Made by a program: the position numbers and the translations under genes. This document shows, one piece after another, positions 24,884 to 35,033 of a DNA stretch of 51,016 bases. The notes below the pieces were generated by a model. The model worked only from the letters and a program-made list of their open reading frames with translations, did not search any database and was not told the origin of the DNA. Source of the DNA: Mediterranea sp. (in: CFB group bacteria) (lineage in GTDB: Bacteria; Bacteroidota; Bacteroidia; Bacteroidales; Bacteroidaceae); NCBI GenBank assembly GCA_031262385.1, contig JAISHU010000036.1, positions 1 through 51,016 of the forward strand. Reading direction: 5' to 3'. Each line of letters begins with the position of its first letter. Position 1 is the stretch's first letter.

Positions 24884-25794
24884 TAGAGAGCCTGTTGTAT
24901 GCTGACTTTACAGATGTCATAACTGTGTCTATAGGTCTTAACTTAGTTTATGTGATTTTTGGGAAAAACGAGAGGAAAAACAATGAAGACTACGCTTTTT
25001 TTGAATTTCTTTCAACTATATCTGATTGGATAATTCTTCTCGTGAATAACCAGATAAAAAAAAGGCAGGCTCTATCTGATGGGGTATTAGAACAATTGCA
25101 TTACTATTATAAAACCGGCAAACTTGACAAAAAAACGGAAGGAGCTTTTGAGGTTTTTGATAGAGATATAGTGAAGTTGAGCGATAGGATGTCCTCTCTT
25201 AAAAGTAAAACATGTGACCGAATAGAAGCTTTATCAAAGGCTAGACATCTTTCCAAAATAGCAGTTATCTTCTTTTTGTATGGCATATTGGTGCTATTTT
25301 TATCAAGTATTCAAATAAAACTAACAGGCTTTCGAGCAAACGTAGAGAATTTACTTTTTGCAATGAATATATTAATTACATTTCTATTAATATATTGTAT
25401 TATATGGGAGTTTATCAAAAAGGATAAAGATAATAATTGGTTTGCACCGCATCACTCAGTATATATCGCTTTATTTATTGTAGCAACAATAGTTACATCA
25501 TCTATATATGGAGGTAATAGCATAATCTCACAACATTATCCAGTTTGGAACATTTACTATACTCTCTTTGTGTTTTTTTCTGGATTTATTTTATATTCAA
25601 TAGTAATACTTTTTAGCTCTATTGTTATACTTTTATCTTTTATTGTGGGTATTTATCAAATAAAATGGAATAAAGCAATAGCGGAAATAAAGGATAAAAT
25701 GGAATTTTATAAAGATGAACTTAATGCGATTGATTTACAAATGAGCAATGCATTATCTCCTACAGAATTTACAGAAGAAAAAAAAGAAGGCTAA
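24880..25794 (+). CDS. Multi-pass membrane protein with cytoplasmic helical domain (second gene of AT-rich module)
   Basis: 304 residues from the ATG at 24880, which overlaps the previous stop as ATGA; an in-frame GTG at 24871 is less likely. A moderately hydrophobic segment at about 10-28 is followed by a charged, helical, probably cytoplasmic region at 29-125 (SDGVLEQLHYYYKTGKLDKK, then KLSDRMSSLKSK). Membrane helices are likely at about 127-146, 156-178, 193-212 and 224-262 (one long or two). A charged tail with coiled-coil character ends it (IKDKMEFYKDELNAI). It has no family I can name. The layout resembles membrane effectors of two-gene abortive systems, but that is an analogy only. Base composition is distinctly AT-rich, suggesting recent transfer. 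Confidence 0.5.
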   Translation: MIESLLYADFTDVITVSIGLNLVYVIFGKNERKNNEDYAFFEFLSTISDWIILLVNNQIKKRQALSDGVLEQLHYYYKTGKLDKKTEGAFEVFDRDIVKLSDRMSSLKSKTCDRIEALSKARHLSKIAVIFFLYGILVLFLSSIQIKLTGFRANVENLLFAMNILITFLLIYCIIWEFIKKDKDNNWFAPHHSVYIALFIVATIVTSSIYGGNSIISQHYPVWNIYYTLFVFFSGFILYSIVILFSSIVILLSFIVGIYQIKWNKAIAEIKDKMEFYKDELNAIDLQMSNALSPTEFTEEKKEG

Positions 25795-25849
25795 CAGAGT
25801 AAGTTAGATGATATTATGAATAATATAGTTGATTTTAATAATGTTTCAT

Positions 25850-27721
25850 ATGGCAGACGAAGAACTTCTCCTCCCCGAAGAGGGCGTGAAATACGACGAC
25901 GATAACATCCGTCACTTGGATGACATGGAGCACATCCGTGTACGCTCGGGTATGTACATCGGTCGTCTGGGCGACGGTTCGCAAAACGACGACGGCATCT
26001 ATGTGCTTCTTAAAGAGGTGATGGACAACAGCATCGACGAATTTAAGATGGGTGCCGGCAAACGCATCGAAATAGATATAGAAGAGAACCTGCGGGTGAG
26101 CGTGCGCGACTATGGTCGCGGCATCCCGCAAGGCAAACTGATAGAGGCGGTAAGCAAACTCAATACCGGCGGTAAGTACGACAGCAAGGCATTTAAGAAA
26201 AGCGTCGGACTGAACGGTGTGGGTATCAAAGCCGTCAACGCACTGAGCAGCCGCTTTGAGGTACGTAGCTACCGCGAGGGGAAGGTGCGCATGGCAATCT
26301 TTGAACGCGGACAGCTTATAAGCGACGCCACCGAAGAGAGCGACGAACCTACGGGCACGTTTATCTTCTTCGAGCCGGACAACACCCTCTTCTTGAACTA
26401 CGCTTACCAAAGCAGCATTGTGGAGACGTTGTTGCGCAACTATACTTACCTCAACACCGGTCTCTCCATTGTTTACAACGGACAACGCATCATCTCGCGC
26501 CACGGACTGGAAGACCTGCTCAACGATAGCATGACGGCGCAGGGGCTTTACCCCATTGTCCACCTCAAAGGCGACGACATCGAACTGGCGTTTACCCACA
26601 CCAACCAATACGGCGAAGAGTACTATTCGTTTGTCAACGGACAGCACACCACACAAGGAGGCACCCATCAAAGTGCCCTCAAAGAGCACATCGCCCGTAC
26701 CATAAAGGAGTTCTATACTAAGAATATGGAGTTTGGCGACATCCGCAACGGTTTGGTTGCCGCCATTGCCATTAACGTGGAAGAGCCGCAGTTTGAAGGA
26801 CAAACCAAAACCAAACTCGGCTCGTCGCTCATGGAACCGGGAGGCGTGACGGTAAACAAATACATCGGCGACTTCATCAAAACCGAGGTAGACAACTACC
26901 TCCACAAGAATGCACCGGTGGCGGAAGTGCTGCTCAACAAGATTCAAGAATCCGAAAAAGAGCGCAAAGCCATTGCCGGCGTTACCAAACTGGCACGCGA
27001 ACGTGCCAAGAAAGCCAACATGCACAACCGAAAACTGCGCGATTGCCGCTTCCACTTCAACGACGCCAAAGGCAAAGAACAGGCGGAAGCCTCGTGCATC
27101 TTTATCACCGAGGGCGACTCGGCAAGCGGTTCTATCACCAAAAGCCGCGACGTAAACACACAGGCAGTGTTCAGCCTGCGCGGTAAGCCGCTCAACTCGT
27201 ACGGACTCACCAAGAAAGTGGTGTACGAAAACGAAGAGTTCAACCTGCTACAAGCAGCACTCAACATCGAAGACGGCATTGAGGGACTGCGCTACAACAA
27301 AGTTATCGCCGCTACCGATGCCGATGTGGACGGCATGCACATCCGATTGCTGCTCATCACCTTCTTCCTGCAATTCTTCCCCGACCTCATCAAAAAAGGA
27401 CACGTATATATCTTGCAAACGCCGCTTTTCCGCGTGCGCAACAAGAAAAAGACCCTCTACTGTTACACCGAAGAAGAACGGCAAAAAGCGGTCGAGGAGT
27501 TGGGACCCAACCCCGAAATAACCCGCTTTAAAGGTTTGGGCGAAATCTCGCCCGACGAGTTCCGCCACTTCATCGGCAAAGACATGCGTCTGGAACAAGT
27601 GTCGCTGCGCAAAGAAGACCTTGTAAAAGAACTGCTCGCCTTCTACATGGGCAAAAACACCATGGAACGGCAAACATTTATTATCGACAACCTCGTTATC
27701 GAAGAAGATTTGGCATCATGA
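25850..27721 (+). CDS. parE: DNA topoisomerase IV subunit B
   Basis: 623 residues from ATG 25850. Upstream in-frame starts at 25829 and 25841 lie in the AT-rich junction, and MADEE gives the more natural start. It is the ATPase subunit for decatenation of daughter chromosomes, partner ParC. The GHKL ATPase has EVMDNSIDE (56-64), [16 protein letters not shown] and TQGGTHQSA. The TOPRIM domain has [18 protein letters not shown] and RFKGLGEI. At this length and with [14 protein letters not shown], ParE is more likely than GyrB. It follows the AT-rich pair by 55 bp with no clear promoter between, and overlaps coaD by 4 bp (ATGA). Confidence 0.88.
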   Translation: MADEELLLPEEGVKYDDDNIRHLDDMEHIRVRSGMYIGRLGDGSQNDDGIYVLLKEVMDNSIDEFKMGAGKRIEIDIEENLRVSVRDYGRGIPQGKLIEAVSKLNTGGKYDSKAFKKSVGLNGVGIKAVNALSSRFEVRSYREGKVRMAIFERGQLISDATEESDEPTGTFIFFEPDNTLFLNYAYQSSIVETLLRNYTYLNTGLSIVYNGQRIISRHGLEDLLNDSMTAQGLYPIVHLKGDDIELAFTHTNQYGEEYYSFVNGQHTTQGGTHQSALKEHIARTIKEFYTKNMEFGDIRNGLVAAIAINVEEPQFEGQTKTKLGSSLMEPGGVTVNKYIGDFIKTEVDNYLHKNAPVAEVLLNKIQESEKERKAIAGVTKLARERAKKANMHNRKLRDCRFHFNDAKGKEQAEASCIFITEGDSASGSITKSRDVNTQAVFSLRGKPLNSYGLTKKVVYENEEFNLLQAALNIEDGIEGLRYNKVIAATDADVDGMHIRLLLITFFLQFFPDLIKKGHVYILQTPLFRVRNKKKTLYCYTEEERQKAVEELGPNPEITRFKGLGEISPDEFRHFIGKDMRLEQVSLRKEDLVKELLAFYMGKNTMERQTFIIDNLVIEEDLAS

Positions 27722-28176
27722 TACGCAAAGCAATTTTCCCCGGCACGTTCGACCCGTTTACTATCGGGCATGCCTCTATCGTGAAGCGCACGCTCACCTT
27801 TATGGACGAACTGATAATAGGCATCGGCATCAACGAAGCCAAAAGCACTTACTTCCCTTTGGAGAAACGCGAAGAAATGATTCGCCGCTTTTATGCCGAC
27901 GAACCGCGCATCAAGGTAGCTACATACGATAGCCTCACCATCGACTTTGCCGAGCGACACGACGCCCGCTTCATCGTGCGCGGCATCCGCACGGTGAAAG
28001 ACTTTGAGTACGAAGAAACCATTGCCGACATCAATCGCAAGCTGTCGGGCATAGAAACCATTCTGCTCTTTACCGAACCCGAACTGACGTGTGTCAGCTC
28101 CACCACCGTGCGCGAACTGCTCGGTTTCGGCAAAGACGTCAGCCCCTTTCTTCCCGAAGGATTGCAACTGCTGTAA
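27718..28176 (+). CDS. coaD: Pantetheine-phosphate adenylyltransferase
   Basis: 152 residues, the usual CoaD length. It transfers AMP from ATP to 4'-phosphopantetheine, the fourth step of coenzyme A synthesis. The nucleotidyl-transferase motif [10 protein letters not shown] is at residues 9-18, with [12 protein letters not shown] in the middle and the C-terminal nucleotide-binding VSSTTVREL. The start overlaps the parE stop by 4 bp, so the two are cotranscribed, as in other Bacteroidales. Confidence 0.95.
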   Translation: MIRKAIFPGTFDPFTIGHASIVKRTLTFMDELIIGIGINEAKSTYFPLEKREEMIRRFYADEPRIKVATYDSLTIDFAERHDARFIVRGIRTVKDFEYEETIADINRKLSGIETILLFTEPELTCVSSTTVRELLGFGKDVSPFLPEGLQLL

Positions 28177-28252
28177 GGAATGTTCGACTGTGTACGACCT
28201 ATAAATTTATATAAAACTTCGATACAATGCGATACGTAGAAAAAAATGTTTC

Positions 28253-28260
28253 TATTTTTG
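28253..28260 (+). promoter_or_regulatory. Promoter (-7 element) for the DUF6242-uppS-bamA run
   Basis: TATTTTTG matches TAnnTTTG, 28 bp before the ATG at 28289. Expected to drive the envelope genes that follow. Confidence 0.65.
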
Positions 28261-28288
28261 CAACCTGTAAATAACACAATTAGAGGAA

Positions 28289-29602
28289 ATGAGATTAAAG
28301 TTCTTGTCCGTTATCATAGGGTTTCTGAGCGTTTCCATCGGCATCAGCTCGTGTTTGGGTTCAGGCGAAAATAATGAATACAGCACCGATGCTTCAATCC
28401 GGGCTTTTGGTTTGGATACCATTTACGGAAAGCATTACAAGTTTACGATAGACCAGTTGAGGAGTGTCATTTTTAATGTTGATTCCCTGCCGCAGGGAGC
28501 AGACACCATACTCGACCGTATCCTGATAGACACACTGACCGTCACCGGTTGGGCTACGTTGAGAGACACCGCTATTACTTCCACCGACTCGGTAGATTTG
28601 CGCGGAGCAATCAATAAAAGCGGCTCCGACGGTCTAGAGTTGAAGGTCTATTCCGCCAACAGCGCCGGCAACGCACAACCGCGATTGTATAAGTTGCAAA
28701 TACGCAAACGTATGCAAGACCCCGATTCGCTGGTATGGCGCAATCTGGAAACGCCGCTGTCCACCTCCCCCGTTTCGCAACTCAAAGCCGTATTGCTGGG
28801 CGAACGCCTCATGGTATATACTTCGAATACACAAGTGTACGAAGGCTCTACCGCCGATGCACTCGCCTCGGGTTGGCAAAGCAAAACCCTCAGCGGACTG
28901 CCTGCCGACATCAAACTCGGCACCGTCCTGAACTTTAAGAATCAACTCTATCTTACAACCGAAAGCGGTAAGTTCTACACCTCGACCGACGGATTGAGTT
29001 GGAGCACAAAGGCTACGGAGAACCTCCATATGGTCACCACCGTAACGTGTATTGCCGACAGCATGGTGGTAATTGCACAAGCCGAAGACGGCATCAACTA
29101 TTTCTACACCTCGACCGATGCTTCTGCATGGACGCAAGGTCAAAGCGTACCCGACAATTTCCCCCTCGACGGACTGTATGCCACGCAACAAACGACGACT
29201 ACCGACTTCAAACAAGTACTGGTGGTTGGCAATCCTCCCGTTGCCGGAAAGGCGGTGGTGCCTTGGGCTACCATGAACGGCATCGAATGGGTGGATTTCT
29301 CTACTCCGACGGGAGTTTATTGCCCTTACATGACGAACCCTGCCATTATATATTATGGTGGTAGCCATTATATTTTTGGTGGAGACTTTAGTGCTATCTA
29401 CAACTCGCAAGTGGGGATAGCATGGCAGACGACTTCCCGCAAATTCTTGTTGCCGGCAGCCATGAAAGGTAATCATACCTATTCTATGGTGGTAGATGCC
29501 AAACAATATATCTGGGTAGTTATCGGACAAACCGATAAAAATGGTACTGTTACGGCAGGCACAGTATGGCGAGGACGCCAAAACGGATTGCCTTTTAACT
29601 GA
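28289..29602 (+). CDS. DUF6242-type lipoprotein
   Basis: 437 residues with a lipoprotein signal, Cys22 in [10 protein letters not shown]. The N-terminal 150 residues contain an Ig-like strand pattern ([19 protein letters not shown]). From about residue 160 onwards short motifs such as [22 protein letters not shown] and [10 protein letters not shown] recur, typical of a sialidase-like/BNR beta-propeller. This matches the DUF6242 lipoproteins found next to uppS and bamA in Bacteroides. The function is not known. Its place at the head of the uppS-bamA-ompH run suggests an envelope role. The gap to uppS is 4 bp. Confidence 0.75.
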   Translation: MRLKFLSVIIGFLSVSIGISSCLGSGENNEYSTDASIRAFGLDTIYGKHYKFTIDQLRSVIFNVDSLPQGADTILDRILIDTLTVTGWATLRDTAITSTDSVDLRGAINKSGSDGLELKVYSANSAGNAQPRLYKLQIRKRMQDPDSLVWRNLETPLSTSPVSQLKAVLLGERLMVYTSNTQVYEGSTADALASGWQSKTLSGLPADIKLGTVLNFKNQLYLTTESGKFYTSTDGLSWSTKATENLHMVTTVTCIADSMVVIAQAEDGINYFYTSTDASAWTQGQSVPDNFPLDGLYATQQTTTTDFKQVLVVGNPPVAGKAVVPWATMNGIEWVDFSTPTGVYCPYMTNPAIIYYGGSHYIFGGDFSAIYNSQVGIAWQTTSRKFLLPAAMKGNHTYSMVVDAKQYIWVVIGQTDKNGTVTAGTVWRGRQNGLPFN

Positions 29603-29606
29603 TGCA

Positions 29607-30341
29607 ATGAATTATTTGGAGCCAATAGATAAAAACAAAGTACCCGCACACATTGCCATTATTATGGATGGCAACGGCAGGTGGGCGAAGCAACGTGGCA
29701 AAGAACGCTGCTACGGGCATCATGCCGGTGCCGAAACGGTGCATATCATTGCCAAGGCGGCTGCCCAACTGGGTGTGAAGTATCTTACCCTCTATACCTT
29801 CTCGACCGAAAACTGGAATCGTCCGCCCGAAGAGGTGGAAGCATTGATGACTCTGTTGTTCGACTCTATCACCGAAGAGACGTTTATGAAAAACAACATC
29901 AGCTTCCGCGTGATAGGCGATGTCACCAAACTGCCGCCCAAGGTGCAAAAACGATTGGAACAATGCATGAACGAAACATCGGGCAACACCGGAATGTGCT
30001 TGGTGCTGGCGTTGAGCTATTCGGCACGTTGGGAAATCACGGAAGCGGCACGCAAACTGGCAAAGAAAGTAGCCGACGGTGATATGACCGCCGAAGAGAT
30101 CACCGACAAGCTGCTGGAACAGCAACTCACTACTGCATTTATGCCCAACCCCGACCTGCTGATACGCACCGGAGGAGAAATCAGGCTAAGCAACTTCTTG
30201 CTGTGGCAGTGTGCCTACTCCGAACTCTATTTCTGCGAAACCTATTGGCCGGACTTTCGGGAGAACGAATTATATCAAGCCGTCTGCGATTACCAAAAAA
30301 GGGAACGCCGATTTGGTAAGACCAGCGAACAAATCATTTAG
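29607..30341 (+). CDS. uppS: Isoprenyl transferase (undecaprenyl diphosphate synthase)
   Basis: 244 residues from ATG 29607; an upstream frame start at 29541 lies inside the previous gene and adds unrelated residues. A cis-prenyltransferase that builds the C55 lipid carrier for peptidoglycan and surface glycans. It shows the catalytic [13 protein letters not shown] (Asp21), HxxG in [21 protein letters not shown], and near the end [18 protein letters not shown], with the basic residues that bind diphosphate. It begins 4 bp after the DUF6242 stop and is followed by bamA. Confidence 0.95.
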   Translation: MNYLEPIDKNKVPAHIAIIMDGNGRWAKQRGKERCYGHHAGAETVHIIAKAAAQLGVKYLTLYTFSTENWNRPPEEVEALMTLLFDSITEETFMKNNISFRVIGDVTKLPPKVQKRLEQCMNETSGNTGMCLVLALSYSARWEITEAARKLAKKVADGDMTAEEITDKLLEQQLTTAFMPNPDLLIRTGGEIRLSNFLLWQCAYSELYFCETYWPDFRENELYQAVCDYQKRERRFGKTSEQII

Positions 30342-30366
30342 AACTAATTATATTAACACACTATAC

Positions 30367-33006
30367 ATGCGTCATCGTATTTTCACCATACTCGTAGCAG
30401 TTATATCACTCTTGGGAAGCACTCAATACAGCGCCGCACAAGAGACGGATGCACTCGGCAATGCCGAAAAGCCGGTTATCCTCTATTCGGGCACACCCAA
30501 AAAGTATGAAATAGCCGACATCAAAGTCGCAGGGATTACTAATTACGAAGATTATGTGCTGATAGGGCTGTCGGGATTGGTGGTAGGACAAACCATTACG
30601 GTACCGGGCGAAGAGATTACCGACGCCTGCCGCAGATACTGGCGACACGGTCTCTTTTCGGACGTGCAAATCACTGCCGACAAGATAGAGGACGGAAAGA
30701 TCTGGCTAACCATCCACCTGACACAACGGCCGCGCGTCTCCGAAATACGATACAACGGTGTGAAAAAGTCCGAACGCGAAGACCTCGAAAGCCGCATCGG
30801 ACTGATTAAAGGCAATCAGATTACCCCCAACCTGATAGACCGCGCCAAGGTGCTCATCAAACGTTACTTCGACGAAAAGGGTTTCAAAAACGCCGAAATC
30901 ATTGTGTCGCAAAAAGACGACACCGCCAACCCCAATCAAGTGATAGTGAGCATCGACGTCGATAAAAAAGAGAAGATTAAGGTACACCACATCTCTATCG
31001 AAGGCAACCATGCCCTGACAACCAACAAGCTGAAACGGGTGATGAAGAAAACCAACGAAAAAGGCAAACTGCTGAATCTCTTTAAAACCAAGAAGTTTGT
31101 GGACGAAAACTACGAAGCCGACAAACAACTGATTATAGATAAATACAACGAACTGGGTTACCGCGATGCCGCCATTGTTGCCGATAGCGTAAAACCCTAC
31201 GACGATAAAACGGTGGATGTCTACCTAAAAATAGACGAAGGCGATAAATATTACCTCCGCAATGTGACGTGGGTAGGCAATACGCTCTATCCTGCCGAAC
31301 ATCTGAATCTTCTCTTACAGATGAAACGGGGCGATGTGTACAACCAAAAACTGCTGGACGAACGCGTACACACCGACGAAGATGCAATCAGTAACCTCTA
31401 CTCCAACAACGGCTACCTCTTCTTTAACTGCGACCCGGTGGAAGTAAACATCGTGGGAGACTCCATAGATTTGGAGATGCGCGTGTACGAAGGACAACAG
31501 GCTACCATTAATAAAGTAACCATTAACGGTAACGATCGGCTCTACGAAAATGTGGTACGACGCGAACTGCGTACACGTCCGGGCGACCTCTTCAACCGTG
31601 AAGAGCTGATGCGTTCGTATCGTGAAATTGCCCAGTTCGGTCACTTCGACCCCGAACAGATTAAACCCGACGTACAACCCCACCCCGAAGACGGTACGGT
31701 TGACATCAACTGGGACTTGGTGTCGAAAGCCAACGACCAAGTGGAATTCTCGGCAGGTTGGGGACAAACGGGTATCATTGGTAAGCTCAGCTTGAAGTTT
31801 ACCAACTTCTCCCTGCAAAACCTGCTGCACCCGGGCGAAAACTATCGCGGTATCTTGCCGCAAGGCGATGGACAGACGCTTACCATTAGCGGACAAACCA
31901 ACGCCCAATACTACCAATCATACAGCATCTCGTTCTTCGACCCGTGGTTTGGCGGCAAACGCCCCAACGCCTTCTCGTTCTCGGCATTCTACTCGGTGCA
32001 GACCGACATGAGCAGTAATTACTACAGCCAAGCCATGTATCAGAATATGTACAACAGTTACTATAGCGGTATGTACGGTTATGGCATGTATAACTACGGC
32101 AATTACATGAACTATGAAAACTACTACGACCCCGATAAGTACATGCGCGTATTTGGTGTATCGGCAATGTTTGGTAAGCGCCTGAAATGGCCTGATGACT
32201 ACTTCCAGTTTACCGCCGAACTTTCGTACCAACACTACAACCTGAGCGAGTGGCAATACTTCCCCGTAACCAACGGCAACTGTAACAACCTCAGCTTGAA
32301 CCTCACCCTGTCGCGTAGCTCGGTAGACAACCCCATCTATCCGCGTGCAGGCTCGGAATTTACGCTGTCGGCACAGATTACTCCGCCCTATTCGCTTTTC
32401 GACGGTGTAGACTACAGCCAGTACAAAAACACGCAGGAAGACCGCAACAAAATGCACAAATGGGTAGAATACCACAAGTGGAAATTCAAATCGAAAATAT
32501 ACATCCCGCTCATGGACTATATGACGGTGAAACGTACGCCGGTGCTTATGGGACGCGTAGAGTTCGGTTTGCTGGGACACTACAACAAATATAAGAAATC
32601 GCCCTTCGAAACCTTCGAAATGGGTGGCGACGGTATGACGGGCTACGCTACGTATGCTACCGAAACCATTGCATTGCGCGGATACGAAAATGGTTCAATC
32701 TCCTCTTCGTATTACAATCCGGGCTATGCTTATACCCGCTTGGGATTGGAACTTCGCTACCCGCTGATGCTCGAAACCAGTACCACCATTTACGCACTGA
32801 CCTTCCTCGAAGCCGGTAACGCATGGAGCAATGTCAACCAGTTCAACCCGTTTGAGTTGAAACGTTCGGCAGGCGTAGGTGTGCGCATCTTCCTCCCGAT
32901 GATTGGTATGATGGGTATCGACTGGGCGTACGGATTCGATAAGATAGACGGTTCCATGCAACAAAGCGGAAGCCAATTCCACTTCATATTGGGACAAGAG
33001 TTTTAA
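30367..33006 (+). CDS. bamA: Outer membrane protein assembly factor BamA
   Basis: 879 residues from ATG 30367, which is followed by a Sec signal peptide (LVAVISLLG..YSAAQ). Upstream in-frame codons lie inside uppS. Inserts beta-barrel proteins into the outer membrane. The N-terminal part, to about residue 475, holds POTRA repeats (five by length, for example IRYNGVKKSEREDLESRIG and INGNDRLYENVVRRELR). The Omp85 barrel follows, with a terminal aromatic (FHFILGQEF). A long Tyr/Met/Asn-rich loop (about residues 555-595, YYSGMYGYGMYNYGNY) interrupts the barrel and is probably extracellular. Followed by two periplasmic Skp-like chaperones. Confidence 0.95.
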   Translation: MRHRIFTILVAVISLLGSTQYSAAQETDALGNAEKPVILYSGTPKKYEIADIKVAGITNYEDYVLIGLSGLVVGQTITVPGEEITDACRRYWRHGLFSDVQITADKIEDGKIWLTIHLTQRPRVSEIRYNGVKKSEREDLESRIGLIKGNQITPNLIDRAKVLIKRYFDEKGFKNAEIIVSQKDDTANPNQVIVSIDVDKKEKIKVHHISIEGNHALTTNKLKRVMKKTNEKGKLLNLFKTKKFVDENYEADKQLIIDKYNELGYRDAAIVADSVKPYDDKTVDVYLKIDEGDKYYLRNVTWVGNTLYPAEHLNLLLQMKRGDVYNQKLLDERVHTDEDAISNLYSNNGYLFFNCDPVEVNIVGDSIDLEMRVYEGQQATINKVTINGNDRLYENVVRRELRTRPGDLFNREELMRSYREIAQFGHFDPEQIKPDVQPHPEDGTVDINWDLVSKANDQVEFSAGWGQTGIIGKLSLKFTNFSLQNLLHPGENYRGILPQGDGQTLTISGQTNAQYYQSYSISFFDPWFGGKRPNAFSFSAFYSVQTDMSSNYYSQAMYQNMYNSYYSGMYGYGMYNYGNYMNYENYYDPDKYMRVFGVSAMFGKRLKWPDDYFQFTAELSYQHYNLSEWQYFPVTNGNCNNLSLNLTLSRSSVDNPIYPRAGSEFTLSAQITPPYSLFDGVDYSQYKNTQEDRNKMHKWVEYHKWKFKSKIYIPLMDYMTVKRTPVLMGRVEFGLLGHYNKYKKSPFETFEMGGDGMTGYATYATETIALRGYENGSISSSYYNPGYAYTRLGLELRYPLMLETSTTIYALTFLEAGNAWSNVNQFNPFELKRSAGVGVRIFLPMIGMMGIDWAYGFDKIDGSMQQSGSQFHFILGQEF

Positions 33007-33038
33007 CAATATCTATTAACTAACAAAATAGAACGATC

Positions 33039-33554
33039 ATGAGAAAATATGTATTATTGACGATTCTGCTGTTCGCCGTAGGTGCAACAGCACAGGCGCA
33101 ACGATTTGCTCTGATAGATATGGAGTATATCCTGCAGAATATTCCGGCTTACGAAGAAGCCAATACCCAACTTGATGAAGCCTCCAAGCAATGGCAGGCC
33201 GCCGTGGACAAAGTAAACGGCGAAGCTAAGAGTTTATACGAGACTTACCAGACGAAGGCATCGACCCTGACCGATGCACAGCGTAAAAAACAGGAAGAGG
33301 CTATTATTGCCAAAGAGAAAGAAGCTGCCAATTTGCGGCAGCAATATTTCGGCAACGACGGCGAAATGTATAAAAAACAACAAGAGCTGATGCAGCCCAT
33401 CCAAGACCAAATCTATGAAGCGGTGAAAGAGATAGCCGAGCAAAAAGGCTATTCTGCCGTGATAGACAGAGCTTCGGCAATGAGCCTTATCTTTGCCTCA
33501 CCGGACATCGATATAAGCGACGAAGTGCTCGCAAGGTTAGGATATTCAAACTAA
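33039..33554 (+). CDS. OmpH/Skp-family periplasmic chaperone, copy 1
   Basis: 171 residues with a cleavable signal ending around ATAQAQR (about residue 20). The mature protein begins FALIDMEYILQNIPAYEEA, typical of OmpH/Skp, and continues with a long charged helix pair rich in Lys, Gln and Glu (residues 40-130) that forms the tentacle-like coiled coil holding unfolded outer membrane proteins. It begins 32 bp after bamA, its functional partner. A C-terminal strand region (GYSAVIDRASAMSLIF) completes the fold. Confidence 0.88.
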   Translation: MRKYVLLTILLFAVGATAQAQRFALIDMEYILQNIPAYEEANTQLDEASKQWQAAVDKVNGEAKSLYETYQTKASTLTDAQRKKQEEAIIAKEKEAANLRQQYFGNDGEMYKKQQELMQPIQDQIYEAVKEIAEQKGYSAVIDRASAMSLIFASPDIDISDEVLARLGYSN

Positions 33555-33559
33555 ATTCA

Positions 33560-33567
33560 TACATTTG
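33560..33567 (+). promoter_or_regulatory. Internal promoter (-7 element) for second ompH gene
   Basis: TACATTTG matches TAnnTTTG, 6 bp after the first ompH stop and 42 bp before the next ATG. It could let the second chaperone and murI be expressed apart from bamA. Confidence 0.6.
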
Positions 33568-33608
33568 CACCGTACTTTATCACGAACTTTTAATCAAACA
33601 ATAACATT

Positions 33609-34112
33609 ATGCTAAAGAAAATTGCACTATTAATGCTGGTCTGCGCACTCCCTATCGGAGCTATGGCACAGAAGTTTTGTCATCTAAACTCGCAAGAGAT
33701 TATCACCGTAATGCCTGAGTATACCAAAGCAATAGCCGATTTGAACGCTATGCACAAACAATATCAGGAAGAGCTTCTACGCTCGCAGGAAGAGTTTAAC
33801 CGTAAACTGCAAGAGTTTCAACAACAAGCCGATTCGCTGCCTAAGAATATTGCAGAGCGCCGTCAAAAAGAGTTGCAAGATATGGCTCAACGTCAGGAGC
33901 AGTTCCAACAAGAAGCTTCTCAAAACATGGAGAAAGCTAATCAAGAAGCCATGACGCCTATCTTACAAAAACTGGATGCTGCCATCGAAGCAGTAGGCAA
34001 AGCCGAAGGCGCCATTTATGTGTTTGACTTGGGACGTACGCAAATCGCTTACGTTGGCCCCACAAGCGTAGACATTACCGCTAAAGTAAAAACTCAACTG
34101 GGAGTGCAATAA
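33609..34112 (+). CDS. OmpH/Skp-family periplasmic chaperone, copy 2
   Basis: 167 residues with a signal peptide ending near GAMAQK (about residue 21). The mature start, FCHLNSQEIITVMPEYTKAIADL, has the OmpH pattern, followed by a Gln/Glu-rich coiled coil (EEFNRKLQEFQQQADSLPKN) to about residue 120 and a final beta strand segment (GAIYVFDLGRTQIAYVG). It is related to the copy just upstream but clearly diverged, so the duplication is old. It is probably a binding partner of BamA substrates. A separate promoter lies at 33560. Confidence 0.88.
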   Translation: MLKKIALLMLVCALPIGAMAQKFCHLNSQEIITVMPEYTKAIADLNAMHKQYQEELLRSQEEFNRKLQEFQQQADSLPKNIAERRQKELQDMAQRQEQFQQEASQNMEKANQEAMTPILQKLDAAIEAVGKAEGAIYVFDLGRTQIAYVGPTSVDITAKVKTQLGVQ

Positions 34113-34114
34113 CA

Positions 34115-34933
34115 GTGACTCCCATTGGCATCTTCGACTCGGGCTACGGCGGACTGACCATTCTGCGTGAAATACGGAAAGTCCTGCCCGAATACGATTA
34201 CATCTATCTGGGTGACAACGCGCGAACCCCTTACGGCACACGTTCGTTCGAGGTGGTTTACGAGTTTACCCGTCAAGCGGTAGCCAAACTGTTTGATATG
34301 GGATGCCAATTGGTGATTCTGGCGTGCAATACCGCCTCGGCAAAAGCATTGCGCAGCATACAAATGATTGACCTGCCGCAATGGGATGCCAATCGACGCG
34401 TGTTGGGAGTGATACGCCCCACAGTGGAATGTATCAACTCTGTAACCCGCACCGGACACGTAGGAGTGTTGGCTACTACGGGCACTATAAAGTCCGGCTC
34501 GTATCCGTTGGAGATACACAAGCTGTTTCCCCACATAGAAGTGGCGGGTATGGCGTGTCCCATGTGGGTGCCGTTGGTAGAAAACAACGAAGCCCACGGC
34601 GATGGAGCCGACTATTTCGTCAGCAAGAACATTGCAGAATTGCTGGCAACCGACAAAGAGATTGATGCGGTGATTTTAGGATGCACGCATTATCCGCTGC
34701 TTCTCCCCAAGATACGGAAGTATATGCCTCAAGGTATTACAATCGTTACACAGGGCGAACTGGTAGCCGACAGTCTGAAAGACTATCTACACCGCCACCC
34801 CGAAATGGATACGCGGTGCACCAAAGGCGGAAACTGTATGTACTACACCACCGAAGCCGAAGAAAAGTTTGTTGATTCGGCATCTGTTTTCCTGAATAAA
34901 CCGGTTGATGTGCGGCATTTAACACTGGAGTAA
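34115..34933 (+). CDS. murI: Glutamate racemase
   Basis: 272 residues starting with GTG at 34115, only 2 bp after the ompH stop; there is no ATG upstream, and MTPIGIFDSG is the correct family start. It makes D-glutamate for peptidoglycan. The catalytic cysteines Cys71 (ACNTAS) and Cys191 (GCTHYP), Asp8 in FDSGYGG and His193 are all present. Last gene of the envelope-biogenesis run that begins at parE/coaD. Confidence 0.95.
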   Translation: MTPIGIFDSGYGGLTILREIRKVLPEYDYIYLGDNARTPYGTRSFEVVYEFTRQAVAKLFDMGCQLVILACNTASAKALRSIQMIDLPQWDANRRVLGVIRPTVECINSVTRTGHVGVLATTGTIKSGSYPLEIHKLFPHIEVAGMACPMWVPLVENNEAHGDGADYFVSKNIAELLATDKEIDAVILGCTHYPLLLPKIRKYMPQGITIVTQGELVADSLKDYLHRHPEMDTRCTKGGNCMYYTTEAEEKFVDSASVFLNKPVDVRHLTLE

Positions 34934-35019
34934 ATCTCCGCACAATGAGACAAACGATAAGTTTATGGGAAAAACTGTTCATTTAGTTGATTTTATTTCG
35001 ACCGAACGAAGAGACATTC

Positions 35020-35027
35020 TATCTTTG
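35020..35027 (+). promoter_or_regulatory. Promoter (-7 element) for a small RNA
   Basis: TATCTTTG is an exact TAnnTTTG match, with no protein gene behind it. The transcript would start near 35034 and run into the hairpin at 35087-35116. Confidence 0.6.
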
Positions 35028-35033
35028 TCGTAT

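Noticed and set aside
25829-27721. Calling the gene gyrB
   Set aside because: Length, the [10 protein letters not shown] motif and the neighbouring coaD fit ParE better; a separate gyrB is expected elsewhere.
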